Source of the DNA: Chromobacterium alkanivorans
GTDB taxonomy: Bacteria > Pseudomonadota > Gammaproteobacteria > Burkholderiales > Chromobacteriaceae
Reading direction: 5' to 3'
DNA length: 60,807 nucleotides
Assembly: GCF_016937655.1 (NCBI RefSeq)
Contig: NZ_JAFHKL010000021.1
Coordinates: 1-60,807 of the forward strand
In this document: positions 35,801 to 42,499 of the stretch, one piece after another
Position numbering within the stretch: position 1 is the first letter of the stretch
How the letters are laid out: each line of letters begins with the position of its first letter
The notes under the pieces: generated by a model
What the model was told of the DNA's origin: nothing
Database searches by the model: none
The model's input: only the letters and a program-made list of their open reading frames with translations
Made by a program: the position numbers and the translations under genes

Positions 35801-37359
35801 ATGAACACGACCCGCTGGGCAACCGTGTCGCCAGCGTGCGCCCGGACGGCCGCCGCGTGGACATCCTCAGCTACGGCAGCGGCCACGTGCACGGCCTGCT
35901 GTTCGGCCAGCGCGACATCGTCAACCTGGAGCGCGACAAGCTGCACCGCGAAACCCAGCGCGTGCTGGGCAATGCGCTGCAACAGCACCAGAGCTACGAC
36001 AAGGCCGGCCGCCTGGCCAGCCAGCGGCTGATGGGCGCCACCCAGTGGAACCGCCAATACCAGTACGACGTCGCCGGCCAGCTCACCGGCATCGCGGACA
36101 GCCGCGCCGGCCAGCTCAATTATCGCTACGACCCGGTGGGCCGCCTGCTGGAAGCCGCCACCCCCAAGGGCGTGGAAAGCTTCCGCTTCGACCCGGCCGG
36201 CAACCTGCTGGACAACGCCCCGGCCGCCGACGGCCACCAGGACAACAGCCTGCTGGGCAACCTGCTCAGCCAGTACGCCGGCCGCCACTACCGCTACGAC
36301 AGCCGCGGCAATCTGGTGGAAAAACGCGTCAACGGCGCGCTCACCAAGCTGGAGTGGGACAGCCACAACCGCCTGTCCCGCCTGACCGCGCCGGACGGCC
36401 AGAACACCGACTACCACTACGACCCGCTGGGCCGCCGCATCGCCAAAACCCAGGCCGGCCAGACCACGCTTTACGGCTGGGACGGCGACGTGCTGGCCTT
36501 CGAAACCCGCGACGAACAAGCGGTGCACTACCTGTTTGAACCGGACAGCTTCGTGCCGCTGGCCCAAGTCCACACCGAAGCCGTGCGCGGCGTCAAAGTG
36601 CCGCGCTGGAGCCAGCACCGCCCCTACGACTCGGACCTGGACCCGTTGCGCAAACCGGCGCCGGAACCCAGCGAACCGACGGCGGTGTACTACTACCACA
36701 CCGACCACCTGGGTACCCCGCAGGCGCTGACCGACGAACAAGGCGCGTTGGCGCTGGAGATGGACTACCAGGCCTGGGGACAAGCGCGCGAAATCATCGC
36801 CGACGCCGCCAACAAGGCCGGCATCCGCAATCCCTTCCGCTTCCAGGGCCAGTATCAGGACGAGGAATCCGGACTGCACTACAACCGTTATCGCTACTAT
36901 GACCCAGAAATTGGACGCTTTATTTCGCGGGACCCGATTGGGTTGATGGGCGGACTAAATTTACATACGTACACGGAGAATCCAATATTATGGACAGACC
37001 CGCTAGGCTTAAACCGTAAGTCCCAACCTAATTCGGCCGCAGTTGCCGCGGACAAGGCAAGAGATGACGCGGGGAAAAAGTACGGCCGTAAGCATGCAAC
37101 ATACATAGGAGGACATAAAGATGATCAAGTTACAGCAGGCCGATCAAGTAATCCGATGGGTTGTGCAGAAGACGATGTAAGCAGGCAATTGGGAGATGAC
37201 TCAAACATGAGTAACGCCTATGGGTGGAGAAGGAATAAAACCACTGGAGAGTTGGAGTGGACTCGCATACCCGTATGTGTTCGATGCCAGTCAAAATATA
37301 ACAAATCTCAATTCCCTGAAGATGTAACTTTTGACCCTAATGGAGCTTGGAGCAAATGA
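32851..37359 (+). CDS. Rhs-repeat T6SS effector with predicted deaminase tip
   Basis: The 1502-residue protein has a helical N-terminal region with hydrophobic stretches (about 45-70 and 85-105) and no PAAR domain. A DUF6531-like entry at about 346 (CNYRSKHSINYLNGVETLIHTDF) precedes many YD repeats forming the Rhs cage (about 450-1290). The conserved closing segment (YYYHTDHLGTPQALTD...GRFISRDPIGL) ends at the self-cleavage motif DPLGL, residues 1383-1387. The freed tip is about 115 residues. It contains C1438-A-E1440 and PVC1476-V-R-C1479, the [HC]xE...CxxC zinc signature of nucleic-acid deaminases. DNA turns AT-rich from about 36,890, as in exchanged Rhs tips. An overlapping immunity gene follows. 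Confidence 0.93.
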   Translation: MTAPVAVLDATPANAAKALAQTGQSFDKWLQDISGGYLTVESLKTLGTAIPVVGNLISVGDVVVDVMDMSEKSRKRQEVDIFDWMFLGVDLIGVVPAAGSMFKLSTRPTLKLCATSLRRAGKDIAKDAIEGALVGQLITLLPDRFRNTPAKWVDYVETHIDSNLQKCSAEGAKYLKELADLLISVGDGKFGQFAAKHTSAKPVAYNLEKTNSGFWGTIAAHMDALNKAADGAKKQAVAGMAVTAAHAVDKLTGKSPALRAQMRAIGLSLAKWAGELKAKLEKMLAEKLKPMLAKLRKAFIDHIAAKSTAVKQGLSKVSKKVQQVPKEVMSRFKGGGKGGKCNYRSKHSINYLNGVETLIHTDFSLPGVLPIQWDRVYRSDFAANDAAGPLGARWAMPYGMRFERDGDALKYYDDAGRELEYALPPVGESLKDELEGHTLTTLSDTLLSLSFGHDLVQLYERHGQQYLLALIKDRAGNSIAMNFRDGRLSQLVSSAGYVVGLAHDKHGRISRISLQDPETGLPLRELAQYQYSDIAALAGDAGDLLAANDENGQSWNYQYRRHLITRYTDRTARGIALEWDGDGPNARAVREYADDGSLDIRLAWDDNIDLTYVTDAYGRTTEYYFDEAGYPYRIIFPDHKEEWLNYDAKKRLISHIHPDGSQDSYEYDAQGNMVLHERRDGSDVAFAYDAQDNLLEITDPLGEKWLRAYDDKGQLIEETDPLGHKTKYAYNEQGLPVAITDAKGGKKQIAYRPDGLLQSYTDCSGSATQWQYDERGRAQLIVDAMGSATRYQYAANGTLQAIVQPDGQTIQLEHDAEARLLKLTDPLDRATHYDYDKAGRLQTRTDANGHSLAYKYDKLGRLTALRNENHRQYLFEYDAGGQLISETGFDGSATRYHYNAAGQLEKQQEGDVATLYRYDRAGRLIERSAPGSLESFGYDPAGRLYQAKNRYASLRWIYDPVGNVIEEHHGYSVAGVKETYRWQHEHDPLGNRVASVRPDGRRVDILSYGSGHVHGLLFGQRDIVNLERDKLHRETQRVLGNALQQHQSYDKAGRLASQRLMGATQWNRQYQYDVAGQLTGIADSRAGQLNYRYDPVGRLLEAATPKGVESFRFDPAGNLLDNAPAADGHQDNSLLGNLLSQYAGRHYRYDSRGNLVEKRVNGALTKLEWDSHNRLSRLTAPDGQNTDYHYDPLGRRIAKTQAGQTTLYGWDGDVLAFETRDEQAVHYLFEPDSFVPLAQVHTEAVRGVKVPRWSQHRPYDSDLDPLRKPAPEPSEPTAVYYYHTDHLGTPQALTDEQGALALEMDYQAWGQAREIIADAANKAGIRNPFRFQGQYQDEESGLHYNRYRYYDPEIGRFISRDPIGLMGGLNLHTYTENPILWTDPLGLNRKSQPNSAAVAADKARDDAGKKYGRKHATYIGGHKDDQVTAGRSSNPMGCAEDDVSRQLGDDSNMSNAYGWRRNKTTGELEWTRIPVCVRCQSKYNKSQFPEDVTFDPNGAWSK

Positions 37360-37844
37360 AAACTCTCGTCGAAATGGAAATCAAAAGAATTCCATGGTCT
37401 AGTCTAAGAGAGATCGACGGCAACGCCACAAACATTGAATTCGCTTTACTAAACCTGCTTAACTGTACATCCGCAGAAGAAGCCGAAAACATATACTGGC
37501 AACTTGAAAACAGAATAGTTGTTCAAGGCCAGCTTTTTCAAGCCGCTGAATTTGTAGTCCCTGTTATTATCGCTGCGTTATTTGAAAACAAAGCCCGATA
37601 CATAAAAATTAGCCTACTTGATCTGTTATATCAAATTATTACAGGAGTCCCGCATGAAGACGAAATAAAACAAGGGAATATCAATTTAACGGAAAAATGT
37701 ATAAAAAGTGCGAGAGAAGGGATTTTCGTTTTATACCACGAGCTAATCAATGGCGAAAAAGAATGCGCAAAAGACATTATAGAGATAATTGACACAGACA
37801 GGAGCAGAGTTGATTATTTTTTAGATGAAAATTTTGAAGTTTAA
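37356..37844 (+). CDS. Putative immunity protein to the Rhs tip toxin
   Basis: The 162-residue protein starts at the ATG overlapping the Rhs stop (ATGA), with GGAG ten bases upstream; an in-frame TTG nine bases earlier is less likely. It is acidic, mostly helical by appearance, and has no signal peptide, so it acts in the cytoplasm, where a nucleic-acid deaminase would act. I do not recognise a named immunity family; the regular Leu/Ile spacing suggests stacked helices (HEAT-like). The AT-rich base composition matches the tip, so tip and immunity gene probably arrived together. Confidence 0.8.
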   Translation: MKTLVEMEIKRIPWSSLREIDGNATNIEFALLNLLNCTSAEEAENIYWQLENRIVVQGQLFQAAEFVVPVIIAALFENKARYIKISLLDLLYQIITGVPHEDEIKQGNINLTEKCIKSAREGIFVLYHELINGEKECAKDIIEIIDTDRSRVDYFLDENFEV

Positions 37845-38030
37845 CTGCCACACTGAACAAATAAAATCCATCAAAAGAACTCAGAAAAATCAAGAGTTAA
37901 ACCACTCTTCTACTTACCTTAAAAGTACCGGCCAAAATAGTTATTAGCTTTAAGCTAGAAACACATGTAGATGCCACCTGCGGCAATAGATATTTCTTGA
38001 AAATCGCCCCCAGGCATGCAAAGCAAACCC
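37845..38030. other. Non-coding AT-rich stretch after the immunity gene
   Basis: No gene or terminator is evident. It links the active toxin-immunity pair to the vestigial rhs fragment downstream. Confidence 0.5.
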
Positions 38031-38107
38031 GCGTGAAACCCAGCGAATCCACAGCAGGGAACTACTACCACGTCGAGCACCTGACAAAGCCAGTAGGCAC
38101 AACATGA
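38031..38107 (+). pseudogene. Vestige of an rhs core (C-terminal junction fragment)
   Basis: The bases here resemble 36,660-36,720 of the intact rhs gene. In frame they read KPSESTAGNYYHVEHL, against EPSEPTAVYYYHTDHL in the intact copy, then run into LTKPVGTT and a stop. The stop overlaps the next gene's ATG as ATGA, like the live rhs-immunity junction. The toxin part is missing, so this looks like the scar of an older, deleted Rhs tip whose immunity gene remains. Confidence 0.72.
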
Positions 38108-38835
38108 CATATAGCATATACGAACTTATTTTTCTCATAAGCTCAGACTGCTTCAATCAACACATATTTAACAGCCAAAGCACGCACACTGCTGAGGCAA
38201 TACAGAAAATAGCACGGAATATAACCCCACTCATCATGGAGGGTGGCGAAGACTATTTCGACGATGTCGATTTTTCAAAAAAACAAATTGATTTTATTGA
38301 AAATAAATTCACCTCCGAATTAGAAAATAACATCAACGACAAAGCAGCGACATCAAAAGTATATATTTTAAAAAACATTATTGACAATGAAAACGAATAC
38401 AGAAGAATCGCTGAGAACACTCTAATCAGCATTTGCGCCCACATCTATTGGCTCAACACCTCGAACCTAACACAAGCAATCAGTAACTCCCTTTTTAACA
38501 CGATAGAAAAAGTAGAATCGTTAGGACTAACAACCACAACACCTCCACAGTTAGACTGGAGTACCATTAAAGACATATGGAACGCCTCAGAAACACCATG
38601 GGACAGTTATTTAAAAAAAATAACATCTGAGGTGCCCGACTCTCTCTGCAGCGCCTTCAATTACTTAACAAACAATGATACCCAGTTGGATTTTCTTATC
38701 CAATGGAAAGAACACTTAAGTGAAAAGGAGTTCAGCGAATTAAAAACCTTTTTAGCCGTCGAAGGCGAACAAGAACTCAAAGACATCAATTCAAAAGCCT
38801 TTGAAGAATATAAAAAAATAATTTCACTCATATAA
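38104..38835 (+). CDS. Orphan immunity-like protein
   Basis: The 243-residue, acidic, Asn/Ile/Lys-rich protein has no signal peptide or membrane segment and belongs to no family I recognise. Base composition is much more AT-rich than the T6SS core. It starts at the ATGA that closes the rhs vestige, and there is no clear Shine-Dalgarno, which suggests it was once translated by coupling to an rhs gene. The most likely reading is a retained immunity gene from an earlier toxin tip. Confidence 0.65.
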   Translation: MTYSIYELIFLISSDCFNQHIFNSQSTHTAEAIQKIARNITPLIMEGGEDYFDDVDFSKKQIDFIENKFTSELENNINDKAATSKVYILKNIIDNENEYRRIAENTLISICAHIYWLNTSNLTQAISNSLFNTIEKVESLGLTTTTPPQLDWSTIKDIWNASETPWDSYLKKITSEVPDSLCSAFNYLTNNDTQLDFLIQWKEHLSEKEFSELKTFLAVEGEQELKDINSKAFEEYKKIISLI

Positions 38836-38937
38836 TTCAATTCAACTCAATGAATTTTCATACATCAGCCAGGCCGTAACAAGTAGAAGATTTGGCATTT
38901 ATTCTTAGAAACCGGTTCAACCCAGCGGACGCCTGCA

Positions 38938-39204
38938 ATGACAAGCTTTAATTTGCATGACCAAAGCGGGACTCTAATCGGCAGCATTATCACAACATCC
39001 CTCGACGGGAAGCTCATACTGGGAGCCCTCACACCCAGCCCGTATTTCTCATTGTACAAAAACCTATTCAACGCATTTGAGCACGCAGCAAACAATCAGC
39101 TTTTTTCCGACATCAACCGATTGGAAAATGAAATACAAGAGCACAATTTTTACTTGATCGGCCCACTACAAAAACTGGATAGAGTGGGAATAACAGACTT
39201 GTAG
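38938..39204 (+). CDS. Small unrecognised protein, possible orphan immunity gene
   Basis: The 88-residue protein (MTSFNLHDQSGTLIGSIIT...) has a short beta-rich N-terminal half and a helical C-terminal half. I know no family for it. Ribosome-site support is weak. It is AT-rich like its neighbours and lies 102 bp after the preceding orphan gene, in the same direction. It may be another retained immunity gene or a fragment. Confidence 0.5.
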   Translation: MTSFNLHDQSGTLIGSIITTSLDGKLILGALTPSPYFSLYKNLFNAFEHAANNQLFSDINRLENEIQEHNFYLIGPLQKLDRVGITDL

Positions 39205-39332
39205 ATCATGGGCAATGACGTGAGTTTTCGATTAAAAACCCAAGCACCTTAAAGGTGCCTCGACTACATGAGTTGATGGCCCTACGAACCACAAGGATGT
39301 GGAATTTCGTCGCACGCCACCCAAGTGCCCCC

Positions 39333-39352
39333 AAAGCCCCATCCGGGGCTTT
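39333..39352 (-). terminator. Hairpin at the end of the decayed DUF1484 copy
   Basis: Perfect stem AAAGCCCC / GGGGCTTT with an ATCC loop. The T-run is short (three Ts), so its strength is uncertain. The same hairpin follows the intact copy. Confidence 0.55.
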
Positions 39353-39367
39353 GGTCGTTTGGGAGAG

Positions 39368-39670
39368 TTAAGCCAATTCCTGCATTTGCACCGTGGTCTG
39401 CTGCAAGCGGCGGGCAAAGGGTTCCAGCAGGCAATACATCTGCTCGCACTCCAGCGTGTCCAGGTTGAATTGGTCCAGCATGGCCGCCAACGCGCTCAAA
39501 GCGCTGCTGACCTGACCGAGTTCTAGGTAGATCAGATAGACGCTGTGATGGAAGTGCTCACCGTATTCGTCAAGCTGCTGCAACAGCCGGTCAATCGGAT
39601 TTAGTGAAGCATTCTGCTAACGTAAGGTTTACAGCAATGAGATGTGGATGGCTTGAGTAGCGCCGGTCAT
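39368..39670 (-). pseudogene. Decayed DUF1484-type gene
   Basis: From the former start at 39670 the frame reads MTGATQAIHISLL followed by a stop, then TLR and a second stop, then an intact run from QNASLNPIDRLLQQLDEYGEH to the normal end QMQELA. Against the intact copy (41677-42000) it has two nonsense codons and a 21-bp deletion in the N-terminal part. The C-terminal 71 residues could still be read from an internal ATG at 39583, but no ribosome site supports this. Confidence 0.8.
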
Positions 39671-39733
39671 GGTAACTCCTTAGAATGGCAATGTGCCTCA
39701 CTCTCATAAATATTACAGGCCTCCGAGGAAATC

Positions 39734-40141
39734 ATGAATCTAATAAACCAAATTACTCACAATAAGTTTCTAACAGAGCTATTTCCTTCAGGCCTTACAG
39801 ACCCTGTTTTAATTGGTCAAATCAATCTAGACCTTGGTGGCAAACTATATTTAAACATACACACCAGGCAAAAACCTGAAATAGAAGTTTTAAAATGGGG
39901 AACCTGGGGAAAAGACTACAACACAATTGTTGTAAAGCTATATACTAGGGCAAGAAAGAATTTTCACATAACCGACTGGAACAATGTAACGTACAGCCAA
40001 TTAATTATTCAACAAAACAACGACCACATACTACTAAAACAAACACACGACTCATTTCAACTTGAATTAGAACTTACAGGTTTAATATTTCAAGAGTGCT
40101 CTACATATACTGATGACTTGGACATTGAGGGCAATGAATGA
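39734..40141 (+). CDS. Putative orphan immunity protein
   Basis: The 135-residue protein has a GAGGAAA site before its ATG and looks like a real gene. The sequence alternates hydrophobic and polar residues as a beta-rich fold (LIGQINLDLGGKLYLNIHTR, ITDWNNVTYSQLIIQQ, FQLELELTGLIFQECS). Its style recalls small beta-sandwich immunity families such as Imm50, but that is a loose impression. There is no signal peptide. It lies in the AT-rich tract after the Rhs locus with no toxin beside it. Confidence 0.6.
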   Translation: MNLINQITHNKFLTELFPSGLTDPVLIGQINLDLGGKLYLNIHTRQKPEIEVLKWGTWGKDYNTIVVKLYTRARKNFHITDWNNVTYSQLIIQQNNDHILLKQTHDSFQLELELTGLIFQECSTYTDDLDIEGNE

Positions 40142-40407
40142 ACAGCACCACAACCTTTTTACATAAAACACCTTACAACCTTCAATCAATCATTAAATTA
40201 ACCGTCATTTTATTGCACCTCCAAATTTGGAGCTATCAAAAAAACAGCTAATAGGACTACCTATACGACCAGCCACGTCCCCCGTCGGAGCGACGTCATC
40301 GCAAAAACTGGTGAGCTTGACCATGCTAAATTGCTAGAATACTGTGCATTACTTCTCTATCGTCCCTAGCTACGCAACGAGCAAATCGCACTACCCTAGG
40401 ATTAAAG
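40142..40407. other. Intergenic stretch in the AT-rich tract
   Basis: I see no supported gene. A GC-richer patch near 40,262-40,310 interrupts the AT-rich background and may be a relic of older sequence. I could not match it to the rhs core. Confidence 0.35.
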
Positions 40408-41034
40408 ATGACAGAAAATACGATCCTTTATCACAAAGCTCAATTCCATCAATTCAAAAAGTTTTCCAGCACCAGAATTGAGAGCATCTGCGCACCAGAG
40501 ACGGCTGAGTTCTCTTTGGTCATGGCTAAAAATAAAAATGGCAACATTGGATTTGATCAGAGTGAAGAAGGCCATGCCTTCATAAAATCCTTGATTGAAA
40601 ATTGTTACTTCTTAAACATAAAAAATGAGCTTTACCCTCCACAGGACACACCAATTGCCTACGTACCCCAATTTCTATTCAGAGATAAAGATGGAAAATT
40701 TGAGAGGCTGCATAAAGAACACAAAAAATACAAAAACGAGTTAAAGAAATACGAAATACTTTCTCGTCATCGCACAATTTCTCCTCCGACAAAATCAGCC
40801 CTTGCCATTTTTTTAGACGATCCAACACTAAGCATTAATAGCGACACCTACGAGCTACTCACAAGCTCGTGCCACTACATTTGCATAGCAAAAATATCAG
40901 GGGAATATGGACATGGTGCTTTTGATGTATTCGCCAATGATCTTGACTTCTTTTTTAAAGAATTAAAAATCCTTGCCGCTGGAAAATTCAAAATCATGGC
41001 AATTGATAATAACTTAAAACTCATCAAGCACTAG
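40408..41034 (+). CDS. Unrecognised protein in the post-Rhs AT-rich tract
   Basis: The 208-residue protein has an AGGA site before its ATG. It is Lys- and Phe-rich with a charged central helix (about 92-118) and no signal or membrane segment. I know no family. Location, size, base composition and direction fit an orphan immunity gene or a remnant polymorphic-toxin accessory. Confidence 0.6.
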   Translation: MTENTILYHKAQFHQFKKFSSTRIESICAPETAEFSLVMAKNKNGNIGFDQSEEGHAFIKSLIENCYFLNIKNELYPPQDTPIAYVPQFLFRDKDGKFERLHKEHKKYKNELKKYEILSRHRTISPPTKSALAIFLDDPTLSINSDTYELLTSSCHYICIAKISGEYGHGAFDVFANDLDFFFKELKILAAGKFKIMAIDNNLKLIKH

Positions 41035-41223
41035 TTTTAACAACGTTCATCCAATCCATAAGCTCAACAGCCACACCTAAAACACAGACCTCCAACAATA
41101 ACCGTGGCGGCAAGATAGAAAACATATCAAGCCGACCTCCAACAAAGAAGGCAAAAACTCAAACCCCAAAGGCCAGACATAAGTCACAACCACAAAAAGT
41201 CTCAAGTTCAAAATGGATAAAAC

Positions 41224-41586
41224 ATGCCGCTTCTAAACTGTGCACAACACAGCTGGTCAGGCACTGAAAGTGTCAGCAATAGAGCTGCCAACGCCATAAA
41301 AAAAAATACGCTCGAAAAAATACTATACTCAAGCATTGTTTTTGAAGAAATCGAATTCCCCCTCGTGGTCATCGAGGGAGAAACCATATATGACATCACC
41401 TTTTCTTCCTCCCAAATCAAAATAGAAGACGAAAGCACATTAAACAATATATTGGAAACATTAAAGCCAATGTGCTACAAATGCGTAGAAATTTATAGGG
41501 AAGCTGGAAATGGACTGCAAGGCCTGGAATCAAGCACAGAGAATCCTAACGGCGATATCAATCCGCTAGCGCAAAAAGCAAACTAG
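41224..41586 (+). CDS. Doubtful small gene or fragment
   Basis: The 120-residue reading frame has no visible ribosome site. Its middle (SSIVFEEIEFPLVVIEGETIYDIT) looks protein-like, while the C-terminal 20 residues look like read-through into filler. It may be the remains of an immunity gene whose 5' end was lost. Confidence 0.35.
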   Translation: MPLLNCAQHSWSGTESVSNRAANAIKKNTLEKILYSSIVFEEIEFPLVVIEGETIYDITFSSSQIKIEDESTLNNILETLKPMCYKCVEIYREAGNGLQGLESSTENPNGDINPLAQKAN

Positions 41587-41641
41587 CACTGTTGCCGACC
41601 AATGCAACAATACCGAATCGAATCCAAGCCGCAACCAGCCC

Positions 41642-41661
41642 AAAGCCCCATCCGGGGCTTT
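41642..41661 (-). terminator. Hairpin downstream of the intact DUF1484 gene
   Basis: Stem AAAGCCCC / GGGGCTTT with an ATCC loop, 16 bp past the stop codon. It has a short T-run on both strands. Confidence 0.55.
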
Positions 41662-41676
41662 GGTCGTTTGGGAGAG

Positions 41677-42000
41677 TTAAGCCAATTCCTGCATTTGCAC
41701 CGTGGTCTGCTGCAAGCGGCGGGCGAAGGGTTCCAGCAGGCAATACATCTGCTCGCACTCCAGCGTGTCCAGGTTGGATTGGTCCAGCATGGCCGCCAAC
41801 GCGCTCAAAGCGCTGCTGACCTGGCCGAGTTCCAGACAGATCAGTTGAGCGCTGTGATGGAAGTGCTCGCCGTATTCGTCGAGCTGCTGCAACAATGGGT
41901 CAATCGGGTTCAACGAGGGATTTTGCTGACGCAAGCTTTTCAGTTGGAACAGCAAGGTTGATAGTGACGGGATGTGGGAAACTTGAGTGGCGCTAGTCAT
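41677..42000 (-). CDS. DUF1484-type small protein
   Basis: The 107-residue protein (MTSATQVSHIPSLSTLLFQL...) matches my memory of DUF1484, a family of about 110 residues from Chromobacterium and Ralstonia with no known function. It is helical, Leu- and Gln-rich, and lacks a signal peptide. The ATG at 42000 has an AAGGAG site close upstream; longer in-frame starts would run through a GC-rich hairpin. A decayed copy lies 2.3 kb away. Its link to the T6SS is only by position. Confidence 0.75.
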   Translation of the reverse strand: MTSATQVSHIPSLSTLLFQLKSLRQQNPSLNPIDPLLQQLDEYGEHFHHSAQLICLELGQVSSALSALAAMLDQSNLDTLECEQMYCLLEPFARRLQQTTVQMQELA

Positions 42001-42499
42001 GGCGACTCCTTCTTGAGCATTATGCCCGCCCTCCGACGCTAAGCGGAGGCGGCGGGAACATGGCAGGATTAGCGTTACCGGCAAGAAGGATCCGGCGCGT
42101 GCAAGCACGCTCCCACCATGACCCGCCCAAGAGTAGACGCATCTATGGTGTGTTCGGACATGAGATGCCGCATGTGCGGCTGTCCGCCTTCTTGCCTCGG
42201 AACGCTAATTCCGGTGCTGATGCACAGCACGGTCGGATTATCACGTGCTTGGAGCAGAGAGGCAAGGCGCTGGCGTCGTTCCGCTGCACCCTCCCAGATC
42301 GACGCTAGCTCAACGGCGGCAATGAGCGCCACGCTTTACGGCGGAGATAGAAAGGTGCTGGTCATTTCCATCCCCATAACCACACTCCTTCCCCTGGATT
42401 TGACCAGTACCCGCCCGTCCCCTCCCCCATCTGTCACACCAGCATGAAGTCTGCTACGCTGCCTATCCATTTCGACTCTGCGTCCTGCAGGATTTCATC
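42001..42499. other. Gene-free 500-bp region between DUF1484 and nadB
   Basis: The minus-strand leader of the DUF1484 gene includes a strong hairpin at about 42,024-42,057 (CTCCG / CGGAG core extended by CCCGCC / GGCGGG) just before the ribosome site. A smaller hairpin GCCGCA/TGCGGC lies near 42,167-42,180. Open frames exist on both strands (for example 42075-42332 minus), but none has a ribosome site or a recognisable product. The nadB promoter must lie near the right edge, where I see no clear boxes. Confidence 0.5.

Larger units (their letters stand above)
39330..39676. repeat. Direct repeat, left (decayed) copy
   Basis: This segment matches 41,639-42,005 with scattered substitutions and a net 21-bp deletion. 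It covers the terminator hairpin and the entire DUF1484-type gene up to just past its start codon. The two copies bracket two or three unrecognised AT-rich genes. Confidence 0.85.
41639..42005. repeat. Direct repeat, right (intact) copy
   Basis: This is the partner of 39,330-39,676. It carries the same terminator hairpin and an intact DUF1484-type gene. Confidence 0.85.

Noticed and set aside
33649-36879. Long minus-strand frame inside the rhs gene
   Set aside because: It mirrors the YD-repeat coding strand; the Val/Ala/Gly/Gln-rich repetitive product is an artefact of codon periodicity.
37347-37355. Upstream TTG start for the immunity gene
   Set aside because: The ATG at 37356 overlaps the rhs stop in the usual ATGA format and has GGAG at proper spacing; the TTG does not.
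42075-42332. 85-residue minus-strand frame upstream of the DUF1484 gene
   Set aside because: There is no ribosome site and no recognisable domain, and an equally good frame exists on the other strand. I treat the region as a leader.
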